Below, piece by piece: positions 1-8,802 of a DNA stretch of 64,000 nucleotides. A program made the position numbers and the translations under genes. The stretch is taken from NCBI GenBank assembly GCA_014138645.1, contig JACJIB010000004.1, positions 310,001 through 374,000 on the forward strand, given 5' to 3'. Origin of the DNA: Methylorubrum thiocyanatum. GTDB lineage: Bacteria; Pseudomonadota; Alphaproteobacteria; Rhizobiales; Beijerinckiaceae. Position 1 is the first letter of the stretch, and every line of letters starts with the position of its first letter. A model generated the notes under the pieces. It had not been told where the DNA came from. It made no database searches and saw only the letters and a program-made list of their open reading frames with translations.

Positions 1-270
1 AAACTCGTCGGCTCCCTCGCACTCCTCGCGGCCGGATCCATCCTTCTCCACAGCTGGGAGATGCCGCGCTGGGTCATCGGCACGGTGTGCGCGCTCGGCA
101 TGGTCGCAACCGCGCTGCTCGTCGTGCCCGTTCTGGAACAGACGGTCGCTCCGGCCGCGGAGTTGCCGATCCGCGAGCAGCCGACGGGTCCCGCTCCGGT
201 CTTCGAGGGGGTCTGGGATCCGCTCGCCCCTCGGCAGGTTCTGGGCGAATCGGATCGAACGGGTCTGTAG
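1..270 (+). CDS. C-terminal part of an unidentified membrane protein
   Basis: The reading frame is open from the first base of the window to the stop at 268-270, so the start lies outside. The visible 89 residues hold two hydrophobic stretches (about residues 3-17 and 24-44), followed by a proline- and acid-rich tail that ends in a short soluble segment. I do not recognise the family. It is probably an inner-membrane protein with the tail on one face. An AT-rich gap follows it, so it is not obviously co-transcribed with the siderophore receptor. Confidence 0.55.
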   Translation, partial: KLVGSLALLAAGSILLHSWEMPRWVIGTVCALGMVATALLVVPVLEQTVAPAAELPIREQPTGPAPVFEGVWDPLAPRQVLGESDRTGL

Positions 271-481
271 CGCCTCGTCTTGAGCGGGAGGTCCCGCGTG
301 CGAAATCCCGGGAACGCCCTCACGGCCGCGTCCCGGCGGCCGGCGGGGTGCGGCATCGCCCCGAAGCGCGGATGCGCCGCGCCGACGATCTGCCGATGCC
401 TTCCGGCAACAGCCAAACAAATATACAGACCAAGTAAAATCATTGTATGCAATCCAAGGTAGCATACTGAAGTACTTGTAT

Positions 482-496
482 TTATAACAGTTATAA
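482..496. promoter_or_regulatory. AT-rich dyad upstream of the siderophore receptor
   Basis: TTATAA-CAG-TTATAA is a perfect dyad about 110 bp upstream of the receptor start. It may be a regulator site or a promoter element. Symmetry and A+T content are the only evidence. Confidence 0.3.
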
Positions 497-559
497 AACA
501 TAGATCTTGCATACATCATTCCGCCTTTGCCATACGCGACGCATAGTTCGTTGTGTCTT

Positions 560-580
560 CTTAGGTTTTCATAACCTAAG
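560..580. promoter_or_regulatory. Perfect inverted repeat just upstream of the siderophore receptor, candidate operator
   Basis: CTTAGGTT (560-567) and AACCTAAG (573-580) are perfect 8-bp arms around a 5-bp spacer, 20 bp before the receptor ATG. The position suits an iron-responsive repressor (Fur, RirA or Irr are the usual ones in alphaproteobacteria) or an mRNA hairpin close to the ribosome site. The sequence does not match a Fur or RirA consensus that I can state with confidence, so the regulator is unknown. Confidence 0.45.
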
Positions 581-600
581 TTAAAAGCGTACCGGAAAAG

Positions 601-2955
601 ATGTTCGAAGATCGTGCCGTTTCCGCTCGTCCGGCTCCGCGTGCCGGTTGGCTGTCACGCCTGCTGGCCTCGACGATTCTGTCGGGAACGGCGCTGTGCG
701 GCCTCGCCGGGCCGGGCCTGGCCCAGGGTGCGGCCGACGCCGTCGAACTGTCCGAGCTGAGCGTGACCGGCGAGGGCCGCGGCGCCACGCTCGGCGGCGC
801 GCTCTACGGTCCCGGCGGTGCCCAGGGCGCGGTTCCGGGCTACGTCGCCAGCCGAAGCACCGTCGCCACCAAGACCGACACGCCGATCCTGGAGACGGCC
901 CAGTCGATTTCCGTCATCGGGCGCAAGCAGATCGAGGATCAGAACGCGCTCAGCATCAATCAGGCCCTGCGCTACACCCCGAGCGTCACCACCGAGCAGC
1001 GCGGCGGCGCCGGCTCGACCCGGCTGGAGCAGTTCCTGATCCGCGGCTTCACCGCGCCGGTCTTCCTCGACGGCATGGCGCTGATCGGCGGCCGCGACGC
1101 CAACGCCACGATCGAACCCTATCGGCTGGAGCGCATCGACGTCATCAAGGGGCCGGCCTCGGTGCTCTACGGGCAATCGGGTCCGGGCGGCATCGTCAAC
1201 CTCGTGTCGAAGGTGCCGCAATTCGTCCGGCACGGCGAGGTCTTCGTCCAGGGCGGCGGCTTCAGCGAGGTGCGCGGCGGCGTCGATGTCGGCGGCCCGA
1301 TCGCCTCCGACGTGCCCTGGCTTGCCGACCAGTTCGCCTACCGCATCGTCGGGTTCGGCTGGAACGGCGACGGCCCCGTGGACACGACGCGGGTCGAGCG
1401 TGCCCTGATCAACCCGAGCCTGACCTGGCGGCCCTCCACCGACACCCAGCTCACGATCATCGGCAACTACCAGCGCGATCCGTTCTCGGGCTTCTACGGC
1501 GGCTTCCCGGCGGTGGGCACGGTGTTCCCGCGCAACTTCGGCAACGGCATCATCGGCCGCCTGCCGGTCAACTTCTACGACGGCGACCGCGGCATCGAGC
1601 GCTCCGACCGGACCCAGGCCTCGATCGAGTACCTATTCGACCATCGCTTCAGCGAGAACCTGCGCTTCCACTCCGCCGGGCGCTACCTGCGCACGCAGGG
1701 CGACTACCGCAGCGTCTACAGCGCCTTCAATCCCCGCAATGGCCCCTTCGCCACCGGCCCGCTGATCCCGCGCGCGGTCATCGGCACCAACGTGGCGGCG
1801 GAAGCCTACACGATGGACAGCAACTTCGTCGCCAATTTCGACACCGGCTTCATCGCCCACACCGCCCTGCTCGGCGTCGATCACCGCACCTTCAGCACCC
1901 GGACGACCGGCTCCCCGTTCCCGGACGCGCCGGACCTGAACGCGCTGGCGCCGAACTACACCATGAACATCGCGTTCCCGGCCTTCAACACCGTCTCGCG
2001 GGTCGACGCGCAGCAGACCGGCGTCTACTTCCAGGACCAGATGAAGTTCGACCGCCTCGTGCTGACGCTGGGCGGGCGCTACGACGTCGCGCGCCAGACC
2101 GGGCCGACCCGGTCCTTCGCGGCCAACGGCACCAGCACCCTCACGCTCCAGAACGCGCCGGCCGACGCCTTCACCGGCCGGGCGAGCCTGCTCTACCTGT
2201 TCGACTCGGGCGTGGCCCCGTACGTGTCCTACAGTCAGGCCTTCGAGCCGATCGTGGCGGGCCGCGTGTTCGACCCGGCCTTCGGCACGGTCGGGCGCGT
2301 GCCCGATCCGCAACTGAGCGACCAGTACGAGGCCGGCATCAAGTACCAGCCGCCCGGCACCGACATCCTGCTCACCGCCGCCTTCTTCGACATCCGCCAG
2401 TCGAACCGCACCACCGCCGACCCGGCGCGCCAGGGCTTCGTCGTCCAGACCGGTCAGGTCGGCGTGCAGGGCGTCGAGTTCGAGGCGCGGGCGAACCTCA
2501 CCGAGGGCCTCACCCTGATCGGCGGCTTCTCGCTCCTCGACATCCGCAACGTCCGCGACGACGGCCGGACCGCCAACGACCTGACGCCGGGTCAGACCGT
2601 GCCGCTCCAGGGCCGCAGCCCGGTGCTGGTGCCGGATTCCACCGCCTCGCTGCTCGCGACCTACCGCTTCAACGAAGGGCCGCTCCTCGGCCTGGAGGTC
2701 GGCGGCGGCGTGCGCTACCTCGGCCCGTCCTGGGGCGATGCGGCCAACACCTTCAAGGTGCCGGCGAGCGTGCTCGTCGATGCCACGCTCAACTACGACC
2801 TGAAGTACCTCGATGCGACGCTTCAGGGCTTCTCGATGCAGGTGAACGCCACCAACCTCCTCGACGAACAATATGTCAGCGGCTGCAACGGCTACACGAG
2901 CTGCTACTACGGGCTTCCCCAAACCGTCTATGCAACCCTGCGCTATCGCTGGTAG
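601..2955 (+). CDS. TonB-dependent siderophore receptor (FhuE/FoxA-like)
   Basis: Outer-membrane receptor that takes up ferric siderophores using energy from TonB-ExbBD. The 784-residue length fits the family. A signal peptide is visible (about residues 15-41, cleavage after a LAQ motif). The plug follows at about 95-210, with typical motifs such as the stretch around TPILETAQSISVIG, the IRGF motif and the YGQSGPGGIVN motif. The rest is a 22-strand-type barrel ending in an aromatic residue (RYRW). Three downstream genes (DUF3649, PepSY, DUF3325) form a conserved iron-uptake arrangement. The ATG at 601 has only a close GGAAAAG before it, so translation may be weak, but the signal peptide supports it. 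The ligand cannot be told from the sequence. Confidence 0.93.
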   Translation: MFEDRAVSARPAPRAGWLSRLLASTILSGTALCGLAGPGLAQGAADAVELSELSVTGEGRGATLGGALYGPGGAQGAVPGYVASRSTVATKTDTPILETAQSISVIGRKQIEDQNALSINQALRYTPSVTTEQRGGAGSTRLEQFLIRGFTAPVFLDGMALIGGRDANATIEPYRLERIDVIKGPASVLYGQSGPGGIVNLVSKVPQFVRHGEVFVQGGGFSEVRGGVDVGGPIASDVPWLADQFAYRIVGFGWNGDGPVDTTRVERALINPSLTWRPSTDTQLTIIGNYQRDPFSGFYGGFPAVGTVFPRNFGNGIIGRLPVNFYDGDRGIERSDRTQASIEYLFDHRFSENLRFHSAGRYLRTQGDYRSVYSAFNPRNGPFATGPLIPRAVIGTNVAAEAYTMDSNFVANFDTGFIAHTALLGVDHRTFSTRTTGSPFPDAPDLNALAPNYTMNIAFPAFNTVSRVDAQQTGVYFQDQMKFDRLVLTLGGRYDVARQTGPTRSFAANGTSTLTLQNAPADAFTGRASLLYLFDSGVAPYVSYSQAFEPIVAGRVFDPAFGTVGRVPDPQLSDQYEAGIKYQPPGTDILLTAAFFDIRQSNRTTADPARQGFVVQTGQVGVQGVEFEARANLTEGLTLIGGFSLLDIRNVRDDGRTANDLTPGQTVPLQGRSPVLVPDSTASLLATYRFNEGPLLGLEVGGGVRYLGPSWGDAANTFKVPASVLVDATLNYDLKYLDATLQGFSMQVNATNLLDEQYVSGCNGYTSCYYGLPQTVYATLRYRW

Positions 2956-2965
2956 GAGGCCTCGC

Positions 2966-3316
2966 ATGGCGGCAGGGGGCAGGACACCGGGCAAGGGACC
3001 GGGCAAGGGACCGGGCAAGGAACCGGGCAGGTCGAGGGCACTCGAGCGGGCCGGCGTGGCCGGCCGGGTGGTGCTGGCGGCGGGCGGCGGCTACGGCGTC
3101 GCCGCGCTCGCCACCGCGCTGCTGTCGCTGACCCTGCCGATGGCACGCTCCGAGGCGGTGGCGACGGCGACGCTTCTCAGCTTCGCGGTGATGGCGGGCA
3201 TCGTCGTCCTCGTCTTCGCGACGCGCACAGCGCTGCGGGCGCTCCTGATCGTGGCCGGCACCGCCCTCGTGCTCGGCGCTCTCCTCTGGCTGGCGATGGG
3301 AGGATCCGCGCCATGA
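2966..3316 (+). CDS. DUF3649-type small iron-uptake membrane protein
   Basis: A 116-residue protein with a basic, repetitive N-terminus (Gly-Lys-Gly-Pro repeats from a 12-bp DNA repeat near 2985-3028) and three hydrophobic helices (about residues 32-53, 63-81, 86-108). Small proteins of this type sit between TonB siderophore receptors and PepSY membrane proteins in many proteobacteria, which supports the DUF3649 call. The start at 2966 is set by AGGAGG at 2954-2959; longer in-frame starts run into the receptor. The gene lies 10 bp after the receptor and overlaps the next gene by 4 bp. The molecular function is not known. Confidence 0.75.
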   Translation: MAAGGRTPGKGPGKGPGKEPGRSRALERAGVAGRVVLAAGGGYGVAALATALLSLTLPMARSEAVATATLLSFAVMAGIVVLVFATRTALRALLIVAGTALVLGALLWLAMGGSAP

Positions 3317-4929
3317 AGGGAAGCTTCCGGCAGTCGATGGCGTGGCTGCACACGTGGTCCGGCCTGATCGTCGGCTGGGTGCTGTTTTCGATCTTCGTCA
3401 CCGGCACCGCGAGCTACTACCGGCCGGACATCTCCCGCTGGATGCGCCCCGAATTCACGCGGGTCGAGCCGGTGGAGGCTCCCGCCCTCGGGGCGGCGGC
3501 CGAGCGGGCGGTGGCCTATCTCGGCACGCATGCGGCCCAGGCCCGGACGTGGTTCATCGGCCTGCCGCAGCCCGACAAGCCGGTGCTCGATCTGTTCTGG
3601 CGCACCCGGCCCGGCGCGCCGCCGGGCCATGTCCTGCTCGATCCGCGGACCGGGACCGAGTCCTCCGTCCGCGACACGCAGGGGGGAGACTTCCTCTACC
3701 GCTTCCATTTCGAGCTGCACATGCCGCCGCTCTGGGGGCGCTGGGTCGTCGGAATCTGCGCGATGATCATGCTGGTGGCGCTGATCTCCGGCATCGTCAC
3801 GCACAAGCGGATCTTCGCCGACTTCTTCACCTTCCGCCGCGGCAAGGCGCCCCGGCGCAGCTGGCTCGACGCCCACAACGTCACCGGCGTGCTGGCGCTG
3901 CCGTTCCACCTGATGATCACCTATACCGGCATCATCACGCTCGCGACCTTCTACATGCCCTGGGGCGTCACCGCCGCCTACAAGGGCAACGCCCAGGCCT
4001 TCTTCACCGAGGCGAGCTGGATCACCACGCCGCGCCCGCCCGCCAAGCAGGCCGCCCCCCTGGCCCCGATCGGGCCGATGGTGGAGCAGGCGCGCGCGGC
4101 CCGATCCGAGCCGCTGGAACGGCTGATGATCGTCAATCCGGGCGACGCCAACGCCACCGTGGTCGCGGTGTTCGAGGAGCCGCACGGCCTCTCGCACGAG
4201 CATCCGCAGATCGCCTTCGACGGGGTGAGCGGCGCGATCCTGGAGGTCCGCGACGGCGGCCTCAAGCCCGCGGCCAAGACCTTCACGGTGATGACCGGCC
4301 TGCACGAGGGCCACTTCGCCGGCACGATGCTGCGGCTGTTGTTCTTCCTGTGCGGGATCATGGGCTGCGCCATGATCGCCACGGGGGTCGTGCTGTGGTC
4401 GCTGGCGCGCCTGCCGAAGGCGGGGGAGCGTCCCTTCCTCGGCCTGCGGCTGGTCCAGGCGCTCAACGTCGGCAGCATCGCCGGCCTGCCGGCGGCGGTG
4501 GCCGTGTACTTCCTCGCCAACCGGCTCCTGCCGGTCGATCTCGCCGGGCGGGAAGAGTGGGAGATCCGCGCCTTCTTCGGCGCCTGGATCGTCGCGGCCC
4601 TGGTGCCGCTCGCCCGTCCGCAGCGCCGGGCGTGGTGCGAGGGTCTGGCCGCCGTGTCGGTGCTCTGCCTCGCGGTGGTCGCGGCCGACATCCTGACGAT
4701 CCCCGACCATCCCCTGCGGCGGGCGGGCGGCGATCCGCTCTTCGCGTGGTTCGACGGGGCGATGCTGCTGCTCGCGGGCCTGTTCGCGCTCGCCGCCCGC
4801 AAGGTGCTGCGCTACGAGGCGCCCAAGAAGGCGCACAAGAACGAGCACGAGCGGGACCGGGCCGCCAAGCCGGCGCCCGTGCCCGCCGCCGCCCAGCCCG
4901 CGCGGCGCCCGGAGCCGACCCACGCATGA
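3313..4929 (+). CDS. PepSY-associated transmembrane protein, siderophore operon
   Basis: A 538-residue inner-membrane protein of the PepSY_TM family. An N-terminal helix (about residues 10-35) is followed by a periplasmic PepSY-like region. Further helices come near 140-165, 195-215, 335-360, 380-400, 415-435, 445-465 and 475-495, and the tail is charged and Lys/Ala/Pro-rich. Conserved features include the early HTWSGL motif and histidines in FELHMPP and GLHEGHFAG. Related proteins have been proposed to reduce ferric siderophores at the inner membrane, with the histidines as possible heme ligands; that is inference here. The ATGA overlaps on both sides show translational coupling in the receptor-DUF3649-PepSY-DUF3325 operon. 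Confidence 0.88.
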   Translation: MKGSFRQSMAWLHTWSGLIVGWVLFSIFVTGTASYYRPDISRWMRPEFTRVEPVEAPALGAAAERAVAYLGTHAAQARTWFIGLPQPDKPVLDLFWRTRPGAPPGHVLLDPRTGTESSVRDTQGGDFLYRFHFELHMPPLWGRWVVGICAMIMLVALISGIVTHKRIFADFFTFRRGKAPRRSWLDAHNVTGVLALPFHLMITYTGIITLATFYMPWGVTAAYKGNAQAFFTEASWITTPRPPAKQAAPLAPIGPMVEQARAARSEPLERLMIVNPGDANATVVAVFEEPHGLSHEHPQIAFDGVSGAILEVRDGGLKPAAKTFTVMTGLHEGHFAGTMLRLLFFLCGIMGCAMIATGVVLWSLARLPKAGERPFLGLRLVQALNVGSIAGLPAAVAVYFLANRLLPVDLAGREEWEIRAFFGAWIVAALVPLARPQRRAWCEGLAAVSVLCLAVVAADILTIPDHPLRRAGGDPLFAWFDGAMLLLAGLFALAARKVLRYEAPKKAHKNEHERDRAAKPAPVPAAAQPARRPEPTHA

Positions 4930-5276
4930 CGCCCCTCGTCCTCGCCGCGAATCTGGGCCTGAGCTTCGCCGCGCTCGCCGCCCTCTGCCTGAGCCTCAAC
5001 CGGCACCATGCGGAGGTGTTCGACCGGAAGGCGGAGCGGGCGGCTGTCCTGCGCCTGCGCGCCTTCGGCTGGGGGGCGATCGCCCTCTCCTTCTTCATCG
5101 CCGGCCTGTGGGAGGGCTGGGCGTTCGGCCCGGTGCAGTGGATCGGCGCACTCACCGGCGCCGCCCTCGGGCTGGTGCTGCTCCTGTCCTACCGGCCGCG
5201 CTACGTCGCCCCCGCCGCGCTCGCTGCGCTGGCCGCTTCGGCCCTGCCGCTGGCGATCCTCGCCGTCGCGGCCTGA
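4926..5276 (+). CDS. DUF3325-type small membrane protein
   Basis: A 116-residue protein with four hydrophobic helices (about 4-22, 43-63, 68-90, 94-115) and an early SLNRHHAEVF segment that is typical of DUF3325 proteins. These almost always follow a PepSY_TM protein in siderophore receptor operons. The ATG overlaps the upstream stop (ATGA), and the stop overlaps the next start (TGATG), so five genes read as one coupled unit. It probably belongs to the same iron-acquisition membrane complex. No catalytic role can be read from the sequence. Confidence 0.8.
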   Translation: MTPLVLAANLGLSFAALAALCLSLNRHHAEVFDRKAERAAVLRLRAFGWGAIALSFFIAGLWEGWAFGPVQWIGALTGAALGLVLLLSYRPRYVAPAALAALAASALPLAILAVAA

Positions 5277-5590
5277 TGCGACCGCTCCCGCCGCTGGAGG
5301 CGCTCGCCCATGCGAGCCGCCTGCTCGAAGCGCAGGGCTTTCGCGAGACCGCCCGGAACGAGCGCGGCGACAGCCGCTATCTCGCCCGCGGCGAAGGCCC
5401 GGAGCGGCTGCGCCTGTCGAACCATGCCCGTACGCCGAAGCAGCGGCGCATCCATCCCGAGGTGATGGCGAGCCTCGTGATCCGCGCGCCGAAGACGGAA
5501 GCGCAGGTCGCCGCCCTGGTCGCGGCGGCCCTGCGCGACTTCGCCGGCGGCCTCGCCCGGCGGGACGCCCGTCTTACAGCGCCGCGCTGA
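5276..5590 (+). CDS. Small conserved-type hypothetical protein at the end of the iron operon
   Basis: A 104-residue soluble protein without signal peptide or membrane helix. It begins with a helical LEALAHASRLLEAQGF stretch, has a central basic SNHARTPKQRR segment, and a C-terminal Ala-rich helix. I do not recognise the family. Its TGATG overlap with the DUF3325 gene argues that it is real and co-translated. Its 3' end overlaps the convergent thermonuclease gene by 17 bp. Confidence 0.6.
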   Translation: MRPLPPLEALAHASRLLEAQGFRETARNERGDSRYLARGEGPERLRLSNHARTPKQRRIHPEVMASLVIRAPKTEAQVAALVAAALRDFAGGLARRDARLTAPR

Positions 5591-6200
5591 GGCGGCGCAT
5601 CCGGCGCCGCTCGGCGGGGATCTCGAACACGCCCGACCACAGCCCGACGCGGCGGCCCCAGGCGCGCCGGTCCTGGGCCTCGTACGCGGCCGAGGCGCTC
5701 CGGTCGGCGATGGCGTAGCCGTTGCTCACCATCCAGGCGGCGAGGTCGTCGCCGTCGCGGCGGCACAGGGCGGTGACGGTGCCGTCGGCCGCCGCACCGC
5801 GCGGCTCGCAGCTCACGCTCTCGCCGCCGATCCGCGCCGCCAGGGCCTCGGCGGCACCGCGGCCGCAGGAATAGTCGCGCTCATGCCCGTCGGAACAGGT
5901 CTGGTCGAGATCGGGCGCGTCGATGCCGTGCAGCCGCAGGCGCCGGCCGCCGATCTCGAGCGTGCTCCCGTCGATGACGGTGGCGGGGCCGCTCACGGCC
6001 TGGGGTGCCGCCTCGCCCGCCCGGGCCGGAAGCGCCTGAACGCCGGCCAGCAACGCCAGGGCGGGGATGAGGAGCGCACCCAGCAGGCGCCGGGTGCCCG
6101 GCTCCTCCGGGGGTCGATCGGCGTTGGATCGGGCCGGGCTGGCGATGGTGCCGACGAGGCAGGCGGCGTAGATCAGCAGGATGGTGGCGGTGAGCGACAT
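5574..6200 (-). CDS. Thermonuclease-family (SNase-like) protein
   Basis: A 208-residue protein with two hydrophobic N-terminal segments (about 2-21 and 39-60), then an SNase-like OB-fold domain (about 70-200). Recognisable motifs are VIDGSTLEIGGRRLRLHGIDAPD, typical of the family's first catalytic block, and the YEAQDRRAWGRRVGLWSG end. Four cysteines (in DQTC, SC, SCEP and ALC) suggest an exported, disulfide-bonded form. Homologues are often annotated as thermonuclease or succinoglycan-biosynthesis-like proteins. The usual Glu of the GIDAPE motif is Asp here, so nuclease activity is uncertain. The gene is convergent with the iron operon and divergent from the PepSY/two-component unit. Confidence 0.8.
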   Translation of the reverse strand: MSLTATILLIYAACLVGTIASPARSNADRPPEEPGTRRLLGALLIPALALLAGVQALPARAGEAAPQAVSGPATVIDGSTLEIGGRRLRLHGIDAPDLDQTCSDGHERDYSCGRGAAEALAARIGGESVSCEPRGAAADGTVTALCRRDGDDLAAWMVSNGYAIADRSASAAYEAQDRRAWGRRVGLWSGVFEIPAERRRMRRLSAAL

Positions 6201-6363
6201 CGAACGCAGTCTCGCGGACAGAGGGTGGATGGCGCGCCGGTCGGGGCTGCGCCGTCGATGCCGCCTTCTCGCAAACCCGATTGCGCGCGAGCCTGACGCC
6301 CTCTGTCAGCCTCGCGTCAGCCGGGCTCGGGCATTTTCGCCGCTCGTCCGGTCCCGTGCTCCG

Positions 6364-6678
6364 ATGTCCCGTCCGCTTCGCCTCGCCCTCGTCGCCCTCC
6401 TCGCGCTCGCCCCGGCGTTGGCGTCCGTCCCGGCACGGGCCGACAGCGACGGAGAGCGGGCGCGGCACGCATTGGAGCGGGGCGAGATCCGCCCCCTCGA
6501 CGCGGTGCTCGCCGCCGCCCGCGCCGCCGTGCCGGGGGACGTGGTGGCGCTCGACCTCAAGCGCGACGACGGGCGCTGGCTCTACAAGCTGCGCATCCTC
6601 GGCAGCGACGGGCGGCGGCGCGACGTGAAGATCGATGCCAGCTCCCTCAAGCTTCTGGACGTGGACGACGATGACTGA
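6364..6678 (+). CDS. PepSY-like periplasmic protein preceding a two-component system
   Basis: A 104-residue protein with a signal peptide (about 1-26, cleavage after ARA). One PepSY-like domain follows, with the LDLKRDDGRWLYKLRIL strand pattern and an acidic VDDDD C-terminus. Such proteins often sit directly before OmpR/PhoP-type regulators and PhoQ-like kinases and are thought to modulate sensing in the periplasm. The gap to the response regulator is 24 bp. The start at 6364 is chosen because it gives the signal peptide directly; the longer in-frame extension is not plausible. Confidence 0.75.
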   Translation: MSRPLRLALVALLALAPALASVPARADSDGERARHALERGEIRPLDAVLAAARAAVPGDVVALDLKRDDGRWLYKLRILGSDGRRRDVKIDASSLKLLDVDDDD

Positions 6679-6702
6679 AGCCGGCAAGCACCGGGAGCCT
6701 GC

Positions 6703-7377
6703 ATGCGCATCCTCGTCGTAGAGGACGAGCCGCGCATCGCGGCCGATATCCGCGAGGGGCTGGAGCGGGCCGGCTACGTCGCCGAGATCGTCGGCGACGG
6801 CGAGGCGGCGTGGTTCCGGGCCGAGACCGAGACCTACGACGCCATGGTGCTCGACCTCGGCCTCCCGCGCCTCGACGGGCTCGGCGTGCTGCGCCGCCTG
6901 CGGGGGGCCGACGTGGCGCTGCCGGTGCTGATCCTCACCGCCCGCGACGGCTGGCGCGAGCGGGTCGAGGGGATCGATGCGGGGGCCGACGACTACCTCG
7001 TCAAGCCGTTCCGGATGGAGGAACTGGTGGCGCGGCTGCGGGCGATCCTGCGCCGCACCGCCGGTCACGCCTCGCCCGTGCTGCGGGCGGGCGCGGTCGA
7101 ACTCGACACCCGCACCCGCGCGGTCTCGGTGGCGGGCCGCGAGACCGACCTCACCGCGCTCGAATACCGCCTGCTCGCCTTCCTGCTGCACCGCCAGGGT
7201 CAGGTCGTGGCGGCGGGCGAATTGCTCGACCATCTCCACGGCAGCGACAGCGACCGCGAGGCCAACGCCCTCGAAGCCCTGCTGACCCGGCTGCGGCGCA
7301 AGCTCGGCCCCGGCATCATCGAGACCCGCCGCGGCCACGGCTACCTCGTGCCGGCCGACACCGCCGGGACACCGTGA
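6703..7377 (+). CDS. OmpR-family response regulator
   Basis: DNA-binding response regulator of 224 residues. The receiver domain (1-115) has the acidic pair in VVEDEP, the phospho-acceptor Asp in MVLDLGLP, the TAR switch residue and the KPF lysine. The C-terminal winged helix (about 125-220) ends in the RRGHGYLV wing typical of OmpR/PhoB. It lies between a PepSY-like protein and the sensor kinase, and its stop overlaps the kinase GTG start. PhoP/QseB-like regulators have this layout; the actual stimulus is not visible. Confidence 0.95.
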   Translation: MRILVVEDEPRIAADIREGLERAGYVAEIVGDGEAAWFRAETETYDAMVLDLGLPRLDGLGVLRRLRGADVALPVLILTARDGWRERVEGIDAGADDYLVKPFRMEELVARLRAILRRTAGHASPVLRAGAVELDTRTRAVSVAGRETDLTALEYRLLAFLLHRQGQVVAAGELLDHLHGSDSDREANALEALLTRLRRKLGPGIIETRRGHGYLVPADTAGTP

Positions 7378-8756
7378 AACGCGGCTCGCTGCGCCTGCGG
7401 CTCGGGCTCGCCGCCGCCGGTCTGATCGCCCTGGCGCTGGTGCTCGCGGGTGTCGGGCTGACACTGATCTTCGACCGGGTGCTCGACGCCCGCACCGCCG
7501 ACGGGCTCGACCGCACCGCCAAGCTCATCGCCGGGCAGGTCGCCCTGGCGCCGGACGGCACCCTGACCCTGCCGCGCGAGCCGCCGGATTCGCGCTTCTT
7601 CGCACCCTATGGCGGCCTCTACTGGCAAGTCGACCGGCACGTCGACCAGCAAGGCGACCCGCAAGGCGAGCGCGCAGGCGGCCCCGCTCTGCGCTCGCGC
7701 TCACTGTGGGATCGCGGCCTCGGCACGGTGCCGGACACCGCGCAGGAGCCGGCGGTCGGCGACCTCGCCGGGCCGGATGGCGGAACATTGATCGCCGTCA
7801 CCCGGCGCGTGTCGATTCCCGCCAATGGCGCCAATGCGGCGCTCGCCGTCACCGTGGCCGAGGACCGGCGCGACCTCGCCGAGAGCCGCGCCACCTTCCT
7901 GCGCCTGCTGGTGCCCTCGCTCGGCGCCCTGTTCGTCGCGCTGACGCTCGCCATGTCGCTGTTCGTGCGCCGGGCCCTGGCGCCCTTCCGCACGCTGCGG
8001 GCGGATCTCGCCGCGATCCATGCCGGGACGCGGGCGCGGCTGCCCGAGACCTTTCCCGAGGAGGTGCGCCCGCTGGTGGCCGACCTCAACCGGCTGCTCG
8101 ACGCGCAGGAGCGCGACCTGGAGCGGGCCCGCACGGGGGCCGGCGACATGGCCCACGGCCTCAAGACGCCGCTCGCCGTCCTCGACGCACTGGCACGCCG
8201 CACGGAGGGCCGGCATCCGGCGCTGGCGGCGGAGATCGCCGAGCAGGCCCAGGCCATGGGCCGGCAGGTCGAACGGACGCTCGCCCGGGCACGGGCGGCC
8301 TCGGGCGGCCTGCGGCGGCGCGCCTGCCCCGTCGCCCCGGCGCTCGCGCGCGTCGTCGGCGCCCTCAAGCGCCTGCCCGAGGGCGAGGCCCTGCGCTGGG
8401 AGATCGCGGCCGCGGATGAACTCGCCTTCCCCGGCGACGAGGGCGATCTCACCGAGATCCTCGGCAACCTTCTCGACAATGCCCGCAAATGGGCCCACCG
8501 CCGCATCCGCGTCGCGGGTCGGGTGGAAGGCGGGGAGGCCCACCTCGTCATGGAGGATGACGGCCCCGGCATGAGCGAGGCGGCGATTGCCGGCATCGCC
8601 CGCGGCCGGCGCTGGGACGAGACCCGGCCGGGCACCGGCTTCGGCATCGCCATCGCCCGCGACCTTGCGGAGGGGGCCGGTGCGCGAATGCAGTTCGGCC
8701 GCTCCGACCTCGGCGGCCTGCGGGTGGAGATACGCTGGCCCGTTCCGGAATCGTGA
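7374..8756 (+). CDS. Membrane sensor histidine kinase (PhoQ/QseC-like)
   Basis: A 460-residue sensor kinase that should phosphorylate the adjacent OmpR regulator. Helix 1 is at about 7-30. The periplasmic sensor (about 31-178) carries a GLYWQVD motif common in PhoQ-like sensors. Helix 2 is at about 180-203, then HAMP, the phospho-acceptor His in MAHGLKTPLAVL, the N box in NLLDNARKWA, and G boxes DDGPGM and GTGFGIA. It starts with GTG at 7374, overlapping the regulator stop by 4 bp (GTGA); no better start is nearby. Confidence 0.93.
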   Translation: MKRGSLRLRLGLAAAGLIALALVLAGVGLTLIFDRVLDARTADGLDRTAKLIAGQVALAPDGTLTLPREPPDSRFFAPYGGLYWQVDRHVDQQGDPQGERAGGPALRSRSLWDRGLGTVPDTAQEPAVGDLAGPDGGTLIAVTRRVSIPANGANAALAVTVAEDRRDLAESRATFLRLLVPSLGALFVALTLAMSLFVRRALAPFRTLRADLAAIHAGTRARLPETFPEEVRPLVADLNRLLDAQERDLERARTGAGDMAHGLKTPLAVLDALARRTEGRHPALAAEIAEQAQAMGRQVERTLARARAASGGLRRRACPVAPALARVVGALKRLPEGEALRWEIAAADELAFPGDEGDLTEILGNLLDNARKWAHRRIRVAGRVEGGEAHLVMEDDGPGMSEAAIAGIARGRRWDETRPGTGFGIAIARDLAEGAGARMQFGRSDLGGLRVEIRWPVPES

Positions 8757-8770
8757 AGGAAGCGGCGCCG

Positions 8771-8785
8771 GCCGCCTCAGGCGGC
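8771..8785. terminator. Short hairpin between convergent genes
   Basis: GCCGCC-TCA-GGCGGC forms a compact 6-bp stem in the 46-bp gap between the sensor kinase and the convergent receiver gene. There is no U-tract on either strand, so termination would not be a classic intrinsic one. Confidence 0.35.
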
Positions 8786-8802
8786 TTGCTCAGGCCACTT
8801 GC

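Larger units (their letters stand above)
271..600. other. Intergenic region, AT-rich in its second half, before the TonB receptor
   Basis: There is no convincing gene here. From about 410 to 600 the sequence is far richer in A+T than the rest of the window, as expected for a regulated promoter region or an acquired segment. It contains several short symmetric motifs: GTATGC (445-450) facing GCATAC (462-467), another GCATAC at 509-514, and the two dyads listed separately. I could not assign a confident -35/-10 pair. Confidence 0.6.

Noticed and set aside
1633..3018. Long open frame antisense to the TonB receptor, and many similar long frames antisense to or out of frame with other genes
   Set aside because: They are His/Arg/Gly-rich or Ala/Pro/Arg-rich shadows caused by high GC3. 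The sense-strand genes have clear domains and ribosome sites.
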